NCBI RefSeq assembly: GCF_001418255.1
Contig: NZ_LIPV01000007.1
Location: forward strand, 150,139 to 214,138
Source of the DNA: Thiomonas bhubaneswarensis
GTDB lineage: Bacteria; Pseudomonadota; Gammaproteobacteria; Burkholderiales; Burkholderiaceae_C
Reading direction: 5' to 3'
Length of the DNA: 64,000 bases
In this document: positions 38,552-48,753 of the stretch, piece by piece
How the letters are laid out: the number at the start of each line of letters is the position of its first letter
How positions within the stretch are numbered: the stretch's first letter is position 1
Position numbers and translations under genes: made by a program
Notes under the pieces: generated by a model
Told to the model about the DNA's origin: nothing
What the model saw: only the letters and a program-made list of their open reading frames with translations
Database searches by the model: none

Positions 38552-39610
38552 ATGCACGACGACGAAAAGAACGCCTACCTGCTGGGCTTTGCCTCGACCC
38601 AGCAGAAACTGCCGGAGCGCGAAGAGGCGCTGCCCATCGATCCCGATCGGGCGCAGATCCCACTGACCGGCTTGATGGTCGATGCCGGCACCGATCTGTC
38701 GGGCACCATGGCCGCTGACCGGCGGGTGCGCATTCTGCCGCTGACCATTCAGTGGCCCGGCCGTTCGCTGCTCGACAAGGGCACCGCCGAAATCCGCACG
38801 GTGTCGCGCCAGCTCAGCCACGAGCGCATTCGCAGCGCCGAAGTCAGCGCGCCATCGGTCGAAGCCCTGAGCTATCGCATGCACCCGCACCTGGCGCTGA
38901 ACTTCGACCGGCTGCTGTTGCTCGCCACGCACCCGGCCCTCGTGGACGCCAGCCGCAGCGTGGATCAGATGCTCAAGGATCATCACGACGAGATCACGCA
39001 TCTGCGCCGCGAGCGCCACCTGCGGCCCGACTATGCCCTGCACGTGATTCCGACCGGCTCGCTGCTGAGCGGTCCGGCCCTGCAGGCTCGGCTGCTGCTG
39101 CAGTCTGCCGAAATGCGCATGGGCGACGTGCCGGGCTTGCTCAATCTGGCCAAGTCGTTGGCCGATCGCACCGAGGTCTGGCTGGCACCGGGTCATCCCG
39201 GCGATGTCGCCTTCACTCTGGGCCGCCTGGAGCATCCTGACCTGTCGCCCTGGGTCGAGGCGTGCAGCCCGCGGCTGACACAGATCATGCACCGCTATCC
39301 GGTGCTGAGCTGCAAGAGCGGGCGGTTCGGGCTCGAATCACGAACCAACAAATGGAAAGCCGCAGCCACCCGGGTCATCGAGACTGCGGCGCAGGCCATC
39401 GAACAGGGCACCCTTGCGGCACCGGCCATTCAGCTCAGTTTCGACGGCAGCATTCGTGAACTGCGCGACTGGCCTGAAATGCAGGCTCTGAAGAAGGTTG
39501 CGGCCGCCCACGAAGTGAAGCTTCACGTCACCCACATGAGCCTGGGCGGGCGGGTCTGGGCCTCGGCTCAATCGCTCTCGCTGGCACTCATCCGCAAAGC
39601 GGCTGATTGA
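38552..39610 (+). CDS. DegV-like (EDD-fold) protein, divergent member
   Basis: 352 residues, starting 6 nt after ppsR and so almost surely co-transcribed. Residues 40-75 (GLMVDAGTDLSGTM, then RILPLTIQWPGRSLLDKG) match the DegV N-terminal pattern of a DS/TDL loop followed by a PLT strand and an ED/DG turn. The C-terminal LHVTHMSLGGRVWA region fits the end of that fold. The TSQPSP-type lipid-contact loop of classical DegV proteins is not obvious. DegV proteins bind fatty acids, and some present them to acyl kinases. Whether this one binds lipid is unknown. Confidence 0.65.
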   Translation: MHDDEKNAYLLGFASTQQKLPEREEALPIDPDRAQIPLTGLMVDAGTDLSGTMAADRRVRILPLTIQWPGRSLLDKGTAEIRTVSRQLSHERIRSAEVSAPSVEALSYRMHPHLALNFDRLLLLATHPALVDASRSVDQMLKDHHDEITHLRRERHLRPDYALHVIPTGSLLSGPALQARLLLQSAEMRMGDVPGLLNLAKSLADRTEVWLAPGHPGDVAFTLGRLEHPDLSPWVEACSPRLTQIMHRYPVLSCKSGRFGLESRTNKWKAAATRVIETAAQAIEQGTLAAPAIQLSFDGSIRELRDWPEMQALKKVAAAHEVKLHVTHMSLGGRVWASAQSLSLALIRKAAD

Positions 39611-39616
39611 GACGCA

Positions 39617-40393
39617 CTAACTGAACTGCGACTGACGCACGCCCTCAAAAAGGCAGATGGCCGCAGACGCCGCCACGTTGAGCGACTCCACGCCATCGGC
39701 CTGGGGAATACGGACCAGGGCGGAGCATTTGGCGACCAGGGCGTCGGAAATGCCCTGACCTTCGTTGCCGAAAATCCAGGTGACCGGCTGCTTCAGATCG
39801 AGCTCGTACAGCAGCGTATCGGCCTGCAGGTGTGTGGCGTAGATCGGGCGCGGTACGATGTTGAGCACCTGCTCCCAGGGCGGATCCTCAAAGACCGGAA
39901 TGACGAAATGCGCCCCCATCGCGGCGCGCAGAACCTTCGGCGACCACACGCCGGCGCAACCCCGCAGCAGATACACCGCACCACAACCGGCGGCGGCGGC
40001 GCTGCGCAGCATGGTGCCCACATTGCCGGCATCCTGCACCCGGTCGAGGATGAGCGCACTGCCGGCACGCGGCTTGGAGGACTTGGGGCGGGCAATGAGC
40101 ATGCCGACCGGTGGGCCGTTCTCCACCGCCGTGATCCAGTTGAACAGCGCCTGATGCAAGACGACGGTCTGGTTGGTGCCGACCCTTTCGACCAGGGCGG
40201 CGATTTCCGGGTCGAGCAGGCCGGTGTCGGTGGTCACCAAGGGCTCGGCGGCATGGCCTGCGGCCAGCGCCGCCTCGATGAGGTGAATGCCTTCGAGCCA
40301 GACCTGGCCGAGCTTGCGCACCGCGCCGGGCTCGGTCGAGAGACTGCGCAGGGTCTTGATCAGCGTATTTTCAGCCGAGGTAATGCGCTTCAC
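39617..40393 (-). CDS. TrmH/SpoU-family RNA 2'-O-methyltransferase
   Basis: 258 residues from a GTG at 40393 with AAGGA 9 nt upstream. An N-terminal substrate-binding domain (RITSAENTLIKTLRSL) precedes the SPOUT core: ILDRVQDAGNVGTMLRSAAAAG (only the NVGTMLRS part is diagnostic), IFGNEGQGIS and IPQADGVESLNVAASAAICLFE. These are the three SpoU motifs of the knotted SAM site. The target could be 23S rRNA or tRNA. A second family member, RlmB, is encoded at 56.5 kb, so this one has a different target. It follows rnhB and is convergent with the DegV-like gene. Confidence 0.9.
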   Translation of the reverse strand: MKRITSAENTLIKTLRSLSTEPGAVRKLGQVWLEGIHLIEAALAAGHAAEPLVTTDTGLLDPEIAALVERVGTNQTVVLHQALFNWITAVENGPPVGMLIARPKSSKPRAGSALILDRVQDAGNVGTMLRSAAAAGCGAVYLLRGCAGVWSPKVLRAAMGAHFVIPVFEDPPWEQVLNIVPRPIYATHLQADTLLYELDLKQPVTWIFGNEGQGISDALVAKCSALVRIPQADGVESLNVAASAAICLFEGVRQSQFS

Positions 40394-40406
40394 GACAAGA
40401 CGTCCT

Positions 40407-41021
40407 TCAACGAGGGAGAGCCGACAAACGGCGGATGGGAGCAAAACTGCGGCGATGTGCCGCGCAGGGCCCCAGTGTAAGCAAAGCCGCACGGTGCACC
40501 GCGGTTCCATAGCCGCTGTGTTGCTCGAAACCATAGCCGGGGTACTGCTGCCCCAGTTCGGCCATGAGGCGGTCGCGATAGACCTTGGCGATGATGGAGG
40601 CCGCGCTGATCGCCGGGTGCGCCGCATCGCCGCCGACGATGGCACGGCAGGGCATGGCCACGCTGGGCGTGCGGTTGCCATCGACCAGCAACAGATCGAT
40701 GCGACAGGGCAATGTCGCGACGGCGCGCTGCATGGCCAGCATGGTCGCCTGAAGGATGTTGAGCCGGTCGATCTCCTCGACCGAGCTTTCGGCAATGCTC
40801 CAACCCAGGCTTTGCTCCCGGATCTGGGCATCGAGCGCGGCGCGGCGGCGTGGGCTCAAGGCTTTGGAGTCGGCCAGTCCGGCAATGGGCCGGGACGGAT
40901 CGAGCACGACGGCTGCGGCCACCACCGGCCCGGCCCAGGGCCCGCGGCCGACTTCGTCGCAGCCTGCGACCATCGAGACCTGGCCAGACGCTTGCGCATC
41001 GAACAAGTCGGTCTGACTCAT
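40407..41021 (-). CDS. rnhB: Ribonuclease HII
   Basis: 204 residues from the ATG at 41021, which overlaps the lpxB stop (ATGA). Catalytic residues lie in [13 protein letters not shown] (Asp-Glu pair, near residue 22), LADSKALS, and the later VDGN and [14 protein letters not shown] segments. It removes single ribonucleotides misincorporated in DNA. The lpxB-rnhB-methyltransferase order is conserved in betaproteobacteria. Confidence 0.97.
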   Translation of the reverse strand: MSQTDLFDAQASGQVSMVAGCDEVGRGPWAGPVVAAAVVLDPSRPIAGLADSKALSPRRRAALDAQIREQSLGWSIAESSVEEIDRLNILQATMLAMQRAVATLPCRIDLLLVDGNRTPSVAMPCRAIVGGDAAHPAISAASIIAKVYRDRLMAELGQQYPGYGFEQHSGYGTAVHRAALLTLGPCAAHRRSFAPIRRLSALPR

Positions 41022-42157
41022 GGACGCGCCATGTCGAGAAGCGCCTGCGCGGCCAGCGAGGCGGTATCGCGCCGCAGGCTCAGGTGCATGTCGTGAAACC
41101 TGTCCTGCAGTTGCCGCAGGATCGCCGGCTGTTCGAGCAGATCGCCCGCCGCATCGGCCAGGGCCTGCGGCGTGCATTCGTGCTGCAGCAACTCGGGCAC
41201 CAGGCGCTTGCCGGCGAGGATGTTGGGCAAGCCGACATCGGGCAGATAACCGCGGCCCGACATCAGCCGGTATGACAGCGCAGACAGGCGATAACCGATC
41301 ACCATCGGACGCTTGAACAAGGCGCATTCCAACGTCGCGGTGCCGCTGGCGACGAGGGCCAGATCGCAGGCCGCCATGACCTGGTGCGACCGGCCATCGA
41401 CCAAGTGCAGCGGCAAGTCTGGATGCTGAGCCGCAGCCTGCTGCACCATCGGCTTGAGCCCTGGATGCGCAATGGGCACGACCACTTGCGACATCAGGCC
41501 TCGTTTCACCAGCAGGGCCGCTGCCTCCAGGAAGGGCGCCATGAGGTGCTTGACCTCGGCCCTGCGGCTTCCCGGCAGCACGGCGAGGCATTGTCCATGC
41601 GCGGGAAGACCGAGGGCAAGCCTGGCCGCCTCGCGGTCGGGTTCGAGCGGAATCACCTCGGCCAGAGGGTGGCCGATGTAGGTTGCCTTGACGCCGGTAT
41701 CCGCATAAATCGCGGGCTCGAAGGGAAAGACGCAGAGCATGTGATCGACCGCCTGGCGGATCAGGTCGATGCGCTCGCGCCGCCAGGCCCAGATCGAGGG
41801 GCTGACCAGATGCGCCACGGGAATGCCGACCTGCCGCAGGCGACGCTCGAGTTGCAGGTTGAAATCAGGCGCGTCCACCCCGACGAATACTGCGGGCGGG
41901 TCGGCCAGCAGGCGCTGGCGCAGGCGCCTGCGCATCCACAAAAGCTCGGGCAGGCGTGCCAGCACGTCGGCATAGCCATTCACCGCGAGCCGCTCGCTCT
42001 GCCACCAGGCTTCGAGGCCCGCCTCCTGCATGCGCGGGCCGCCTATGCCCACGGTACGCAGCAGGGGCGCCCGATGGTGCAGGGCCCGCAGCACATGCCC
42101 GGCCAAGAGATCGCCGGAGGACTCTCCGGCGACAAAGGCCCATGTATCGCCCTTCAT
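41018..42157 (-). CDS. lpxB: Lipid-A-disaccharide synthase
   Basis: 379 residues. It has [19 protein letters not shown] near the N-terminus, [13 protein letters not shown] near residue 92, and the [10 protein letters not shown] and [12 protein letters not shown] segments. The C-terminal GT-B half has LPGSRRAEV and [12 protein letters not shown]. It joins UDP-2,3-diacylglucosamine with lipid X to form the lipid A disaccharide at the inner membrane. It lies 7 nt after lpxA. Confidence 0.98.
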   Translation of the reverse strand: MKGDTWAFVAGESSGDLLAGHVLRALHHRAPLLRTVGIGGPRMQEAGLEAWWQSERLAVNGYADVLARLPELLWMRRRLRQRLLADPPAVFVGVDAPDFNLQLERRLRQVGIPVAHLVSPSIWAWRRERIDLIRQAVDHMLCVFPFEPAIYADTGVKATYIGHPLAEVIPLEPDREAARLALGLPAHGQCLAVLPGSRRAEVKHLMAPFLEAAALLVKRGLMSQVVVPIAHPGLKPMVQQAAAQHPDLPLHLVDGRSHQVMAACDLALVASGTATLECALFKRPMVIGYRLSALSYRLMSGRGYLPDVGLPNILAGKRLVPELLQHECTPQALADAAGDLLEQPAILRQLQDRFHDMHLSLRRDTASLAAQALLDMARP

Positions 42158-42164
42158 CGCCCGA

Positions 42165-42956
42165 TCAGGGACGAACGATGCCGCGACCGGTGTCGGCCAG
42201 AAAGGTCTGCATCACGGCCAGCGCATCGGCGGCGTGCGGCCGCGCAGCCATGAGATCGGACACGGCCGCTCGGGCCTGCTCCAGGGTCAGGCCCTGACGA
42301 TAGAGGAAGCGATACGCCGCGCGCAGCGCCGTGATCTGATCGGGCGTGAACCCCCTGCGGCGCAGACCTTCCGAATTGATGCCGTGCGGAGCGGCGGGAT
42401 TGCCTGCCACCAGGGTGTAGGGCGGCACGTCCTGCAGGATGACCGAGCTGATGCCGGTCATCACATGGGCGCCGATGCGCACGAACTGGTGCGCGCCGGT
42501 GTAGCCGCCCAGCACCGCCCAGTCGCCGACATGGACGTGACCCGCCAGTTGAGCATTGTTGGCGAAGGTGGTGTGGTTGCCCACCTGACAGTCGTGCGCG
42601 ATGTGCACGTAGGCCATGATCCAGTTGTCGCTGCCGACCCGGGTGACGCCTCCGTCCTGCACTGTGCCCACATGCAGGGTGCAATACTCGCGGATCACAT
42701 TGCGGTCGCCGATCTCCAGCGCCGTGTCTTCGCCCTTGTATTTCTTGTCCTGAGGCTCGCCTCCGATCACACTGAATGGGTGCAGCCGGTTGTCGGCACC
42801 GATATGGGTTCGTCCCTCGACGATGACATGGGCGCCCACCCGGGTGCCGGGCCCGATGCGCACCTTGGGGCCGATCAGCGCGTAGGGGCCGATCTCGACA
42901 TCGTCGGCAAGTTCCGCGCCCGGATCGACCTGGGCTGTGGCGTGAATCTTGGGCAT
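42165..42956 (-). CDS. lpxA: UDP-N-acetylglucosamine acyltransferase
   Basis: 263 residues. The first two thirds are left-handed beta-helix hexapeptide repeats. The catalytic His lies in the NYIMAYVHIAHDCQVG-type segment (here NWIMAYVHIAHDC) near residue 125. The C-terminal helical part contains GLRRRGFTPDQI and LRAAYRFLYRQG. It performs the first acylation of lipid A synthesis using hydroxyacyl-ACP. It stands between fabZ and lpxB with short gaps. Confidence 0.98.
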   Translation of the reverse strand: MPKIHATAQVDPGAELADDVEIGPYALIGPKVRIGPGTRVGAHVIVEGRTHIGADNRLHPFSVIGGEPQDKKYKGEDTALEIGDRNVIREYCTLHVGTVQDGGVTRVGSDNWIMAYVHIAHDCQVGNHTTFANNAQLAGHVHVGDWAVLGGYTGAHQFVRIGAHVMTGISSVILQDVPPYTLVAGNPAAPHGINSEGLRRRGFTPDQITALRAAYRFLYRQGLTLEQARAAVSDLMAARPHAADALAVMQTFLADTGRGIVRP

Positions 42957-42963
42957 GTCGGCT

Positions 42964-43413
42964 TCAGGACACGCTGCGCTCGGTGCACATCAGTTCGGCC
43001 TGGGCGACCACGCGCCCCTCGACCGATGCTTCCGCCGTGAACTTGTAGATGCCGCGCATGTTGCGGGTCATCTCCACATAGAGGTGAAGCTGATCGCCGG
43101 GAACGACCGGTTGCTTGAAGCGCGCGTTGTCGATGCCCACGAGGTAGTACAGCGAGCCTTGCGCCGGCGTCTTGCCCACCGACCCGAAGGCCAGAATGCC
43201 CGAGGCCTGCGCCAGCGCCTCGAGAATCAGCACGCCGGGCATGATGGGCTTCTGCGGAAAATGGCCGGTGAAGAACGGCTCGTTGATGGTGACGTTCTTG
43301 TAGGCCTTGATGTACTTGCCATTGACCTGCTCGACCACGCGATCGACCAGCAGCATGGGGTAGCGATGCGGAAGCAGTTCGAGAATCTGGCTGATGTCTT
43401 GCGTGGTCGTCAT
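42964..43413 (-). CDS. fabZ: 3-hydroxyacyl-[acyl-carrier-protein] dehydratase FabZ
   Basis: 149 residues, hot-dog fold. [14 protein letters not shown] begins near residue 13. The catalytic His is in [16 protein letters not shown], and the catalytic Glu is in [11 protein letters not shown]. It dehydrates hydroxyacyl-ACP and so competes with LpxA and LpxD for the same substrate. That explains its place between lpxD and lpxA. The start overlaps the lpxD stop by 4 nt. Confidence 0.98.
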   Translation of the reverse strand: MTTTQDISQILELLPHRYPMLLVDRVVEQVNGKYIKAYKNVTINEPFFTGHFPQKPIMPGVLILEALAQASGILAFGSVGKTPAQGSLYYLVGIDNARFKQPVVPGDQLHLYVEMTRNMRGIYKFTAEASVEGRVVAQAELMCTERSVS

Positions 43414-44501
43414 GTCGAAGGTTCTGATTTCAAGGACTCAATGTGTTGTTCAAGATGGCGAACGCGGTCTCGCAGTTGATGCAACTGCCTCACCGTCGCC
43501 GCGTTGCGCTCCCAGTTGGCATGGGTATCCAAAGGAAATGCGCCGGTATACATGCCGGGCTGCCGCACCGAACGCGAGACTAGCGACATGCCGCCGATGA
43601 CCACGCCGTCCACAATGCTCAGGTGACCCGCGATGCCGACCCCGCCGCCGATGAAGCAATAGGCACCGATCTCCGCACTGCCCGACACGCCGACGCAACC
43701 GGCGAGCGCGGTATGCGCACCGATGCGCACGTTGTGCGCGATCTGCACCAGATTGTCGATTTTCACCCCTGTGCCGATCTCGGTGTTGTCGAGCGCGCCG
43801 CGGTCGATGGTGCTGTTGGCGCCCACTTCCACATCGTCTTCCAGCACGGCGATACCGACCTGGGCGATTTTCACGCCGGCACCGCTGGCGTCGCGCGCAT
43901 AGCCAAAGCCATCGCTTCCGACCACGGCCCCAGACTGCAGCACGCAACGCGCCCCCAGACGGCACCCCCATGCCACGCTGCTGCGTGGGTGCAGCACGGT
44001 GCCAGGCCCGATGACCGCGTCGCGCCCGACGAAGCACCCCGCCCCTATGTGCGCGCCCTCGGCAATCTCGGCCCCGGCCTCGACGACGGCGAAGGCATCG
44101 ACACGGGCCTGCGGCGAAACCCGGGCCGCAGGATCGATCTGCGCCGTGACATGACAGCCGGGTTCAAAAGCCGGTTGGGCCAAGGCCCAGAACCACTGCG
44201 ACAGTCGCGCGTAGTACAGGTAGGGATCTGCGGTGAAGATGGCGTTGCCCGATTTCGGCAAGCTCCCCCGCAGCGACTCCGGCAGGATGACCGCCGCGGC
44301 ATCGGTCTGGGCCAGTAGCGGGCGCAGCTTCTCCCGGTTCAGGAAGGTGATGTCTGCACGCGTTGCCGAGGCCAGGGGCCGAAGCCGCCGAACGACGACC
44401 TGCCCGCTGCCGACAAGTTCACCCCCGAGACGATTCGCGATCTGCTCGAGCGTCAGGCCTTCCATGCTTTCGCCGGGAGCCGACATGACCGACAGGCTCA
44501 C
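43410..44501 (-). CDS. lpxD: UDP-3-O-acylglucosamine N-acyltransferase
   Basis: 363 residues if it starts at the GTG at 44501, which overlaps the skp stop (GTGA). ATGs at 44486 or 44465 are alternatives, and the last gives the most typical N-terminus ([16 protein letters not shown]). The uridine-binding N-domain is followed by hexapeptide repeats. The catalytic His lies in [17 protein letters not shown] near residue 255. The C-terminal helix ([18 protein letters not shown]) is the ACP-contact part. It adds the N-linked acyl chain in the third step of lipid A synthesis. Confidence 0.97.
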   Translation of the reverse strand: MSLSVMSAPGESMEGLTLEQIANRLGGELVGSGQVVVRRLRPLASATRADITFLNREKLRPLLAQTDAAAVILPESLRGSLPKSGNAIFTADPYLYYARLSQWFWALAQPAFEPGCHVTAQIDPAARVSPQARVDAFAVVEAGAEIAEGAHIGAGCFVGRDAVIGPGTVLHPRSSVAWGCRLGARCVLQSGAVVGSDGFGYARDASGAGVKIAQVGIAVLEDDVEVGANSTIDRGALDNTEIGTGVKIDNLVQIAHNVRIGAHTALAGCVGVSGSAEIGAYCFIGGGVGIAGHLSIVDGVVIGGMSLVSRSVRQPGMYTGAFPLDTHANWERNAATVRQLHQLRDRVRHLEQHIESLKSEPST

Positions 44502-45061
44502 TTGCCCGACTGCGCATCCAGTGCCTTGAGCACCTTGTCGGTGATGTCGATGCGCGGATTCACGTACACCGCTTCCTGGAAGATGATGTCGTAGTGATCC
44601 TTCTGCGCAATGTCGCGCACAACCTTGTTGGCCTTGTCGAGCACCGAAGCCAGCGCCTCGTTGCGACGGGCGTTGAGGTCTTCGGAAAACTCACGCTGCT
44701 TGCGCTGGAATTCGCGGTTCATGTCCACGAGGTTCTGTTGCGCCTTGATGCGATCGGCGTCCGACATCACCGGACCGTTCTTCTCCAGGTTGTCATTGGC
44801 GGCCTTGATCTTGGCGGCCATGTCCTGCAGTTCCTTGTCGCGCTTGGAGAACTCGGACTCCAGCTTTTGCTGCGCGGCCTTGGCCAGGGCCGAATCCTTC
44901 AACACCCGCTCGGTGTTGATGAAGCCGATCTTGATGGGCGCATTGGTCGAAGCCCCCGCCGCCGGTGATGCCGCCGTCTGGGCCATCACCGGCGAACAAG
45001 CGAAAAAGGCCGTAGCGCAAACTGCAGCCAGAAGAGTGCGAGAAAGGGTGTGGAATTTCAT
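44498..45061 (-). CDS. skp: Periplasmic chaperone Skp/OmpH
   Basis: 187 residues. A Sec signal peptide ([20 protein letters not shown], cleaved near MAQT) is followed by a small domain containing [14 protein letters not shown]. Next come two long charged helices forming the tentacles (about residues 60-150), rich in Lys/Glu/Asp/Gln. Skp trimers hold unfolded outer-membrane proteins on their way to BamA, the gene just upstream in the transcript (15-nt gap). Confidence 0.95.
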   Translation of the reverse strand: MKFHTLSRTLLAAVCATAFFACSPVMAQTAASPAAGASTNAPIKIGFINTERVLKDSALAKAAQQKLESEFSKRDKELQDMAAKIKAANDNLEKNGPVMSDADRIKAQQNLVDMNREFQRKQREFSEDLNARRNEALASVLDKANKVVRDIAQKDHYDIIFQEAVYVNPRIDITDKVLKALDAQSGK

Positions 45062-45076
45062 GGAAATCGAATGAGG

Positions 45077-47362
45077 TTAGAAGCCGGCGCCCACCGTGAA
45101 CTGGAAGCGCTGGAGTTTATCGGTGGACTTGTAGCGAACCGCCTTGGCCACGCTGAACTTCAACGGACCAATGGGCGAAATCCAGGACACCCCGATGCCG
45201 ACGGACGAACGCATATCGCTGAGACTGACTTTCTGGTTCTCACCCCAGACATAGCCGTTGTCATTGAAAATCGACATCCGCAATGACTTGTCGGCCCCGG
45301 TACCCGGGAAGGGGAACTGGTACTCGAAATCGGCGATCAGCATCTTGGCGCCGCCCAAGGCGTTGCCCTGTGCATCCTGCGGGCCCAGCGAGCTTTGCTC
45401 GAAACCGCGCACGGTACCGATGCCGCCAGCATACAGATTCTTGAACACCGGCAACGGGCGGCCGTTCAGGCCATGGGCGTAGCCCACCAGGCCGTTGAAG
45501 GCGAGGTTGGTGGTGCGCGTAAGTGGCAGATATTGCTGGTACTGATAGGTCACGCGGTCATAGCGCAGGGTGCTGAACGGGCTGATCTCGAAGCTGAGCC
45601 GCTGATAGCGGCCGTCGGTCGGCACCAGGGCGCTGTTGCGGCTGTCGCGCTGCCAGCCTATGGTCAGCGGAACGCCGCTGGACGTCTTGCCGAACTGGTT
45701 GACATAGGCGATGTAGGACGCAGGTGCGCCCGGGGCAAGATCGAGGGTGTAGCGCTCGAAACCGACGCCGAAGAACACCCGGTCGACCTCGGTGAACGGC
45801 ACGCCGAACTGCAGGTTGAAGCCCGGCGTGACGATCTTGTAGTTGCTGCCCTGACTGGTGTAGGGCTGGATCGTGCGGTAATAGGCGTTGACCGTGCGGC
45901 TGATGCCGTCTTCGGTGAAATACGGATTCGTGCTCGACACCGATAGCGTGCGGTAGTAGCTCGACGTGTTGAAATCGACCGCGAGGTTGTTGCCGCTGCC
46001 GAAAATATTGTCCTGGCTGATGCCGGCGTTGAACGACAGCTTGTCCGCGCTCGAAAAACCCACGCCCAGAGACAGGCTGCCCGTGGGCTTCTCCTGCACG
46101 TTCATGTCGAGATCGACCTGATCGTTGGTACCCGGCACTTCGCGCGGCTGCAGCGTCACGTCCTTGAAATAGCCGAGTCGGTCCACCCGATCGCGCGAGA
46201 GCTTGATGCGGTCGGCGTCGTACCAGGAATCTTCATACTGCCGAAATTCGCGGCGTATGACTTCGTCGCGCGTACGGGTGTTGCCCGCGATGTCGATACG
46301 GCGAACATAGATGCGCTTGCCCGGATCGGCCGTGATGGTGAAGGCGACCTGATCGGTCTGGCGGTCGATCACCGGCTTGGCCTCCACCCGGGCGAAGGCG
46401 TAGCCATAGACGCCGAACTGATTGGTCATGGCCTTGACACTGTCGTTCAGGGCCTGGGCGCTGTAGGTCTGGCCCGGCTTGAGCTTGACCAGGGCGCGGA
46501 ACTCGTTGTCCTGGCCCAGATAATTGCCCGCGAGCTGGTAGCTGGAAACCGTGAATTTCGGCCCCTCATGCACATTGACCGTGATGTAGATGCCGTCCTT
46601 GTTGGGCGACAGGGCCACCTGCGTGGAATCGATGCGGAAGTCGAGATAACCCCGATCCTGGTAATACGAGCGCAGGGTTTCCAGGTCGGTGTTGAGCTTG
46701 GCCTTGGAATACTGATCGTCCTTGGTGTACCAGCTCAGCCAGCCGGGGGTGCTCAAGGTGAACAGGCCGAGCAGCGTGCCCTCACTGAACACCTTGTTGC
46801 CGACGACGCGAATGGCGCGGATTTTCGCAATCTGCCCTTCGACCACGGTGAAAAGCACATTGACCCGATTGCGTGGCAACGGCGTGGTCGTGACGTTGAC
46901 CTCGGTGCCGTAAAAGCCCTTGGCGAGATATTGCTGCTTGAGCTCCTGCACGGCCTGGTCGATCAGCGCCTGGTCGTATGGACGGGCCTCAGCAAGGCCG
47001 ACCGAGGCCAGTGCCGTGGTCAGCGCCTTCTTGTCGAATTCCTTGGTGCCGGCGAATTCGACACCGGCGATGGTCGGACGCTCCTCGACGATGATGGTCA
47101 CCACATCGTCGTTGGTCTCGATGCGCACGTTCTTGAACAGACCCGTGGCGAACAGCGCGCGAATGGCAGCGGCCCCGCTCTCAGGCGTATAGGTCTCACC
47201 GACACGGAACGGCAGATAGCTGAATACGGTACCCGGCTCGGTTCTCTGCAGACCGTCGACCCGGATGTCCTTGATGGTGAAAGTGTCAGCTGCGTGTGCT
47301 TGCACGCCTGCAACAGCGATCACGACCGCCGTCGCACAACGAAGTGCGGGAGAAAACCTCAA
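45077..47362 (-). CDS. bamA: Outer membrane protein assembly factor BamA
   Basis: 761 residues. A signal peptide ends at QAHAA near residue 25. Five POTRA domains occupy about 26-345; the first begins FTIKDIRVDGLQRTEPGTV. The Omp85 beta-barrel follows, with the loop-6 signature VRGFE near 640 and a terminal phenylalanine (FTVGAGF), as expected for Bam substrates. BamA is the core insertase of outer-membrane beta-barrel proteins. It lies between rseP and skp, the standard order. Confidence 0.98.
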   Translation of the reverse strand: MRFSPALRCATAVVIAVAGVQAHAADTFTIKDIRVDGLQRTEPGTVFSYLPFRVGETYTPESGAAAIRALFATGLFKNVRIETNDDVVTIIVEERPTIAGVEFAGTKEFDKKALTTALASVGLAEARPYDQALIDQAVQELKQQYLAKGFYGTEVNVTTTPLPRNRVNVLFTVVEGQIAKIRAIRVVGNKVFSEGTLLGLFTLSTPGWLSWYTKDDQYSKAKLNTDLETLRSYYQDRGYLDFRIDSTQVALSPNKDGIYITVNVHEGPKFTVSSYQLAGNYLGQDNEFRALVKLKPGQTYSAQALNDSVKAMTNQFGVYGYAFARVEAKPVIDRQTDQVAFTITADPGKRIYVRRIDIAGNTRTRDEVIRREFRQYEDSWYDADRIKLSRDRVDRLGYFKDVTLQPREVPGTNDQVDLDMNVQEKPTGSLSLGVGFSSADKLSFNAGISQDNIFGSGNNLAVDFNTSSYYRTLSVSSTNPYFTEDGISRTVNAYYRTIQPYTSQGSNYKIVTPGFNLQFGVPFTEVDRVFFGVGFERYTLDLAPGAPASYIAYVNQFGKTSSGVPLTIGWQRDSRNSALVPTDGRYQRLSFEISPFSTLRYDRVTYQYQQYLPLTRTTNLAFNGLVGYAHGLNGRPLPVFKNLYAGGIGTVRGFEQSSLGPQDAQGNALGGAKMLIADFEYQFPFPGTGADKSLRMSIFNDNGYVWGENQKVSLSDMRSSVGIGVSWISPIGPLKFSVAKAVRYKSTDKLQRFQFTVGAGF

Positions 47363-47379
47363 ATTGACCTCGAGCTGGA

Positions 47380-48744
47380 TTAGTGCATCTGGCCGAGCAA
47401 GCGTGCCAGATCGTTGTAGAGGGCAATGGCCATCATCATGGCGATGACCACGAGACCGCCTTGCTGCAGCCTTTCCTGCCAGCGCTGCGAGACGCTGCGG
47501 CGGGTCAACCCCTCATACGCATAATACAGGAGATGCCCTCCATCCAGAATGGGCAAAGGCAGCAGATTGAGCACGCCCAGGCTCACGCTGACGACGGCCA
47601 AAAAGCTCAGGTAAGCCACCCACCCCAGCTCGGCGCTCTTGCCCGCGTAATCGGCAATCGTCACCGGGCCGCTGAGGTTCTGCAGCGAGGCCTGACCGAC
47701 CACCATGCGCCCCAGCGTCTTCAGGGTGAGAACCGAAAGATCCCAGGTGCGCTGCACCCCGTCCTGCATGGCCTGCAGCGGGTTGCGCTCGATTTTCACC
47801 ATGGGCACTTCGCCTCCCAGCATGGCCTCGATGCGCCAGACGGACTTGCCATCGACGACGACTGCCTTGGGTTGAAGCCGGGCCTGAAACACACTGCCAT
47901 CGCGCCGGACTTCCAGCACCAGGGTCTTGCCCCCCGAGGCCTGGATGGCCTGCATCAACGCGTCGGCCGTGGTGATGGTCCGGCCATCCACCGCTAGGAC
48001 GCGGTCGCCCGCCTGCAGACCGCTGCGCTGCGCCGGGCCGCCGCTGACGACTTCGCGAATCTCGGCAGGCGGGCTCTGCAGATGCAAGCCGTAGGTGCGC
48101 AGAAAACCGGCGCTTTCCGCTGCCTGCATGCTGGAAGAGAAATCCAGCGAGATGTCGTGCCGAGGTCCGCCCGAGGCAGGCTCGACGACGAGACCGATGC
48201 GCTCGCCGTTCATGGCGGCATTCAGCAGAGTCCAGCGCAGGCCGGTCCAGCTTTGCACCGCCTCCTGCTGGCCGCCTTGCACGGTGGCCACGACGCGCTC
48301 GCCTCCCCGCACGCCCGCGATGGCCGCGGCCGACTGGGCCGGTGGCGCCCCCAATACGGCGACCGGCTCCCGAACCCCCACCAGCGCAACCACGGCGAAC
48401 AGCACCACGGCCAAAAGCAGATTGGCGGCAGGCCCGGCTGCGACGATGGCCGCGCGCTTGGCCAGGCTCTGCCGGTTGAACGCTCGCGGCAGATCACGCT
48501 CGGCCACCTCGCCTTCACGTTCGTCGACCATCTTGACGTAGCCGCCCAGGGGAATCGACGACAGGGTGAATTCGGTCTTGTCGGCGCCCCATGTCCAGCG
48601 CAGAAGCGGCTTGCCGAAGCCGATGGAAAACCGCAGCACCTTGACCCCGCAGGCCACGGCGACGCGGTAATGCCCGTACTCATGGATGGTGATGAGCACG
48701 CCGAGTGCGAAGGCGAAGGCCAGCAGGGTGATGAGCAGGTTCAT
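47380..48744 (-). CDS. rseP: RIP zinc metalloprotease RseP
   Basis: 454 residues. The first membrane helix carries the zinc motif HEYGH near residue 21 (the usual form is HEFGH). FSIGFGKPL and SIPLGGYVKM follow. Two PDZ-like domains occupy about 120-310. The C-terminal helices contain NLLPLPILDGGHLLYY, which supplies the third zinc ligand. It is the site-2 protease that cleaves anti-sigma factor RseA in the envelope stress response and also clears signal-peptide remnants. Confidence 0.97.
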   Translation of the reverse strand: MNLLITLLAFAFALGVLITIHEYGHYRVAVACGVKVLRFSIGFGKPLLRWTWGADKTEFTLSSIPLGGYVKMVDEREGEVAERDLPRAFNRQSLAKRAAIVAAGPAANLLLAVVLFAVVALVGVREPVAVLGAPPAQSAAAIAGVRGGERVVATVQGGQQEAVQSWTGLRWTLLNAAMNGERIGLVVEPASGGPRHDISLDFSSSMQAAESAGFLRTYGLHLQSPPAEIREVVSGGPAQRSGLQAGDRVLAVDGRTITTADALMQAIQASGGKTLVLEVRRDGSVFQARLQPKAVVVDGKSVWRIEAMLGGEVPMVKIERNPLQAMQDGVQRTWDLSVLTLKTLGRMVVGQASLQNLSGPVTIADYAGKSAELGWVAYLSFLAVVSVSLGVLNLLPLPILDGGHLLYYAYEGLTRRSVSQRWQERLQQGGLVVIAMMMAIALYNDLARLLGQMH

Positions 48745-48753
48745 GGTCTCGGA

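Noticed and set aside
46568..47383. 271-codon plus-strand frame opposite bamA
   Set aside because: Antisense to POTRA domains, with no motifs.
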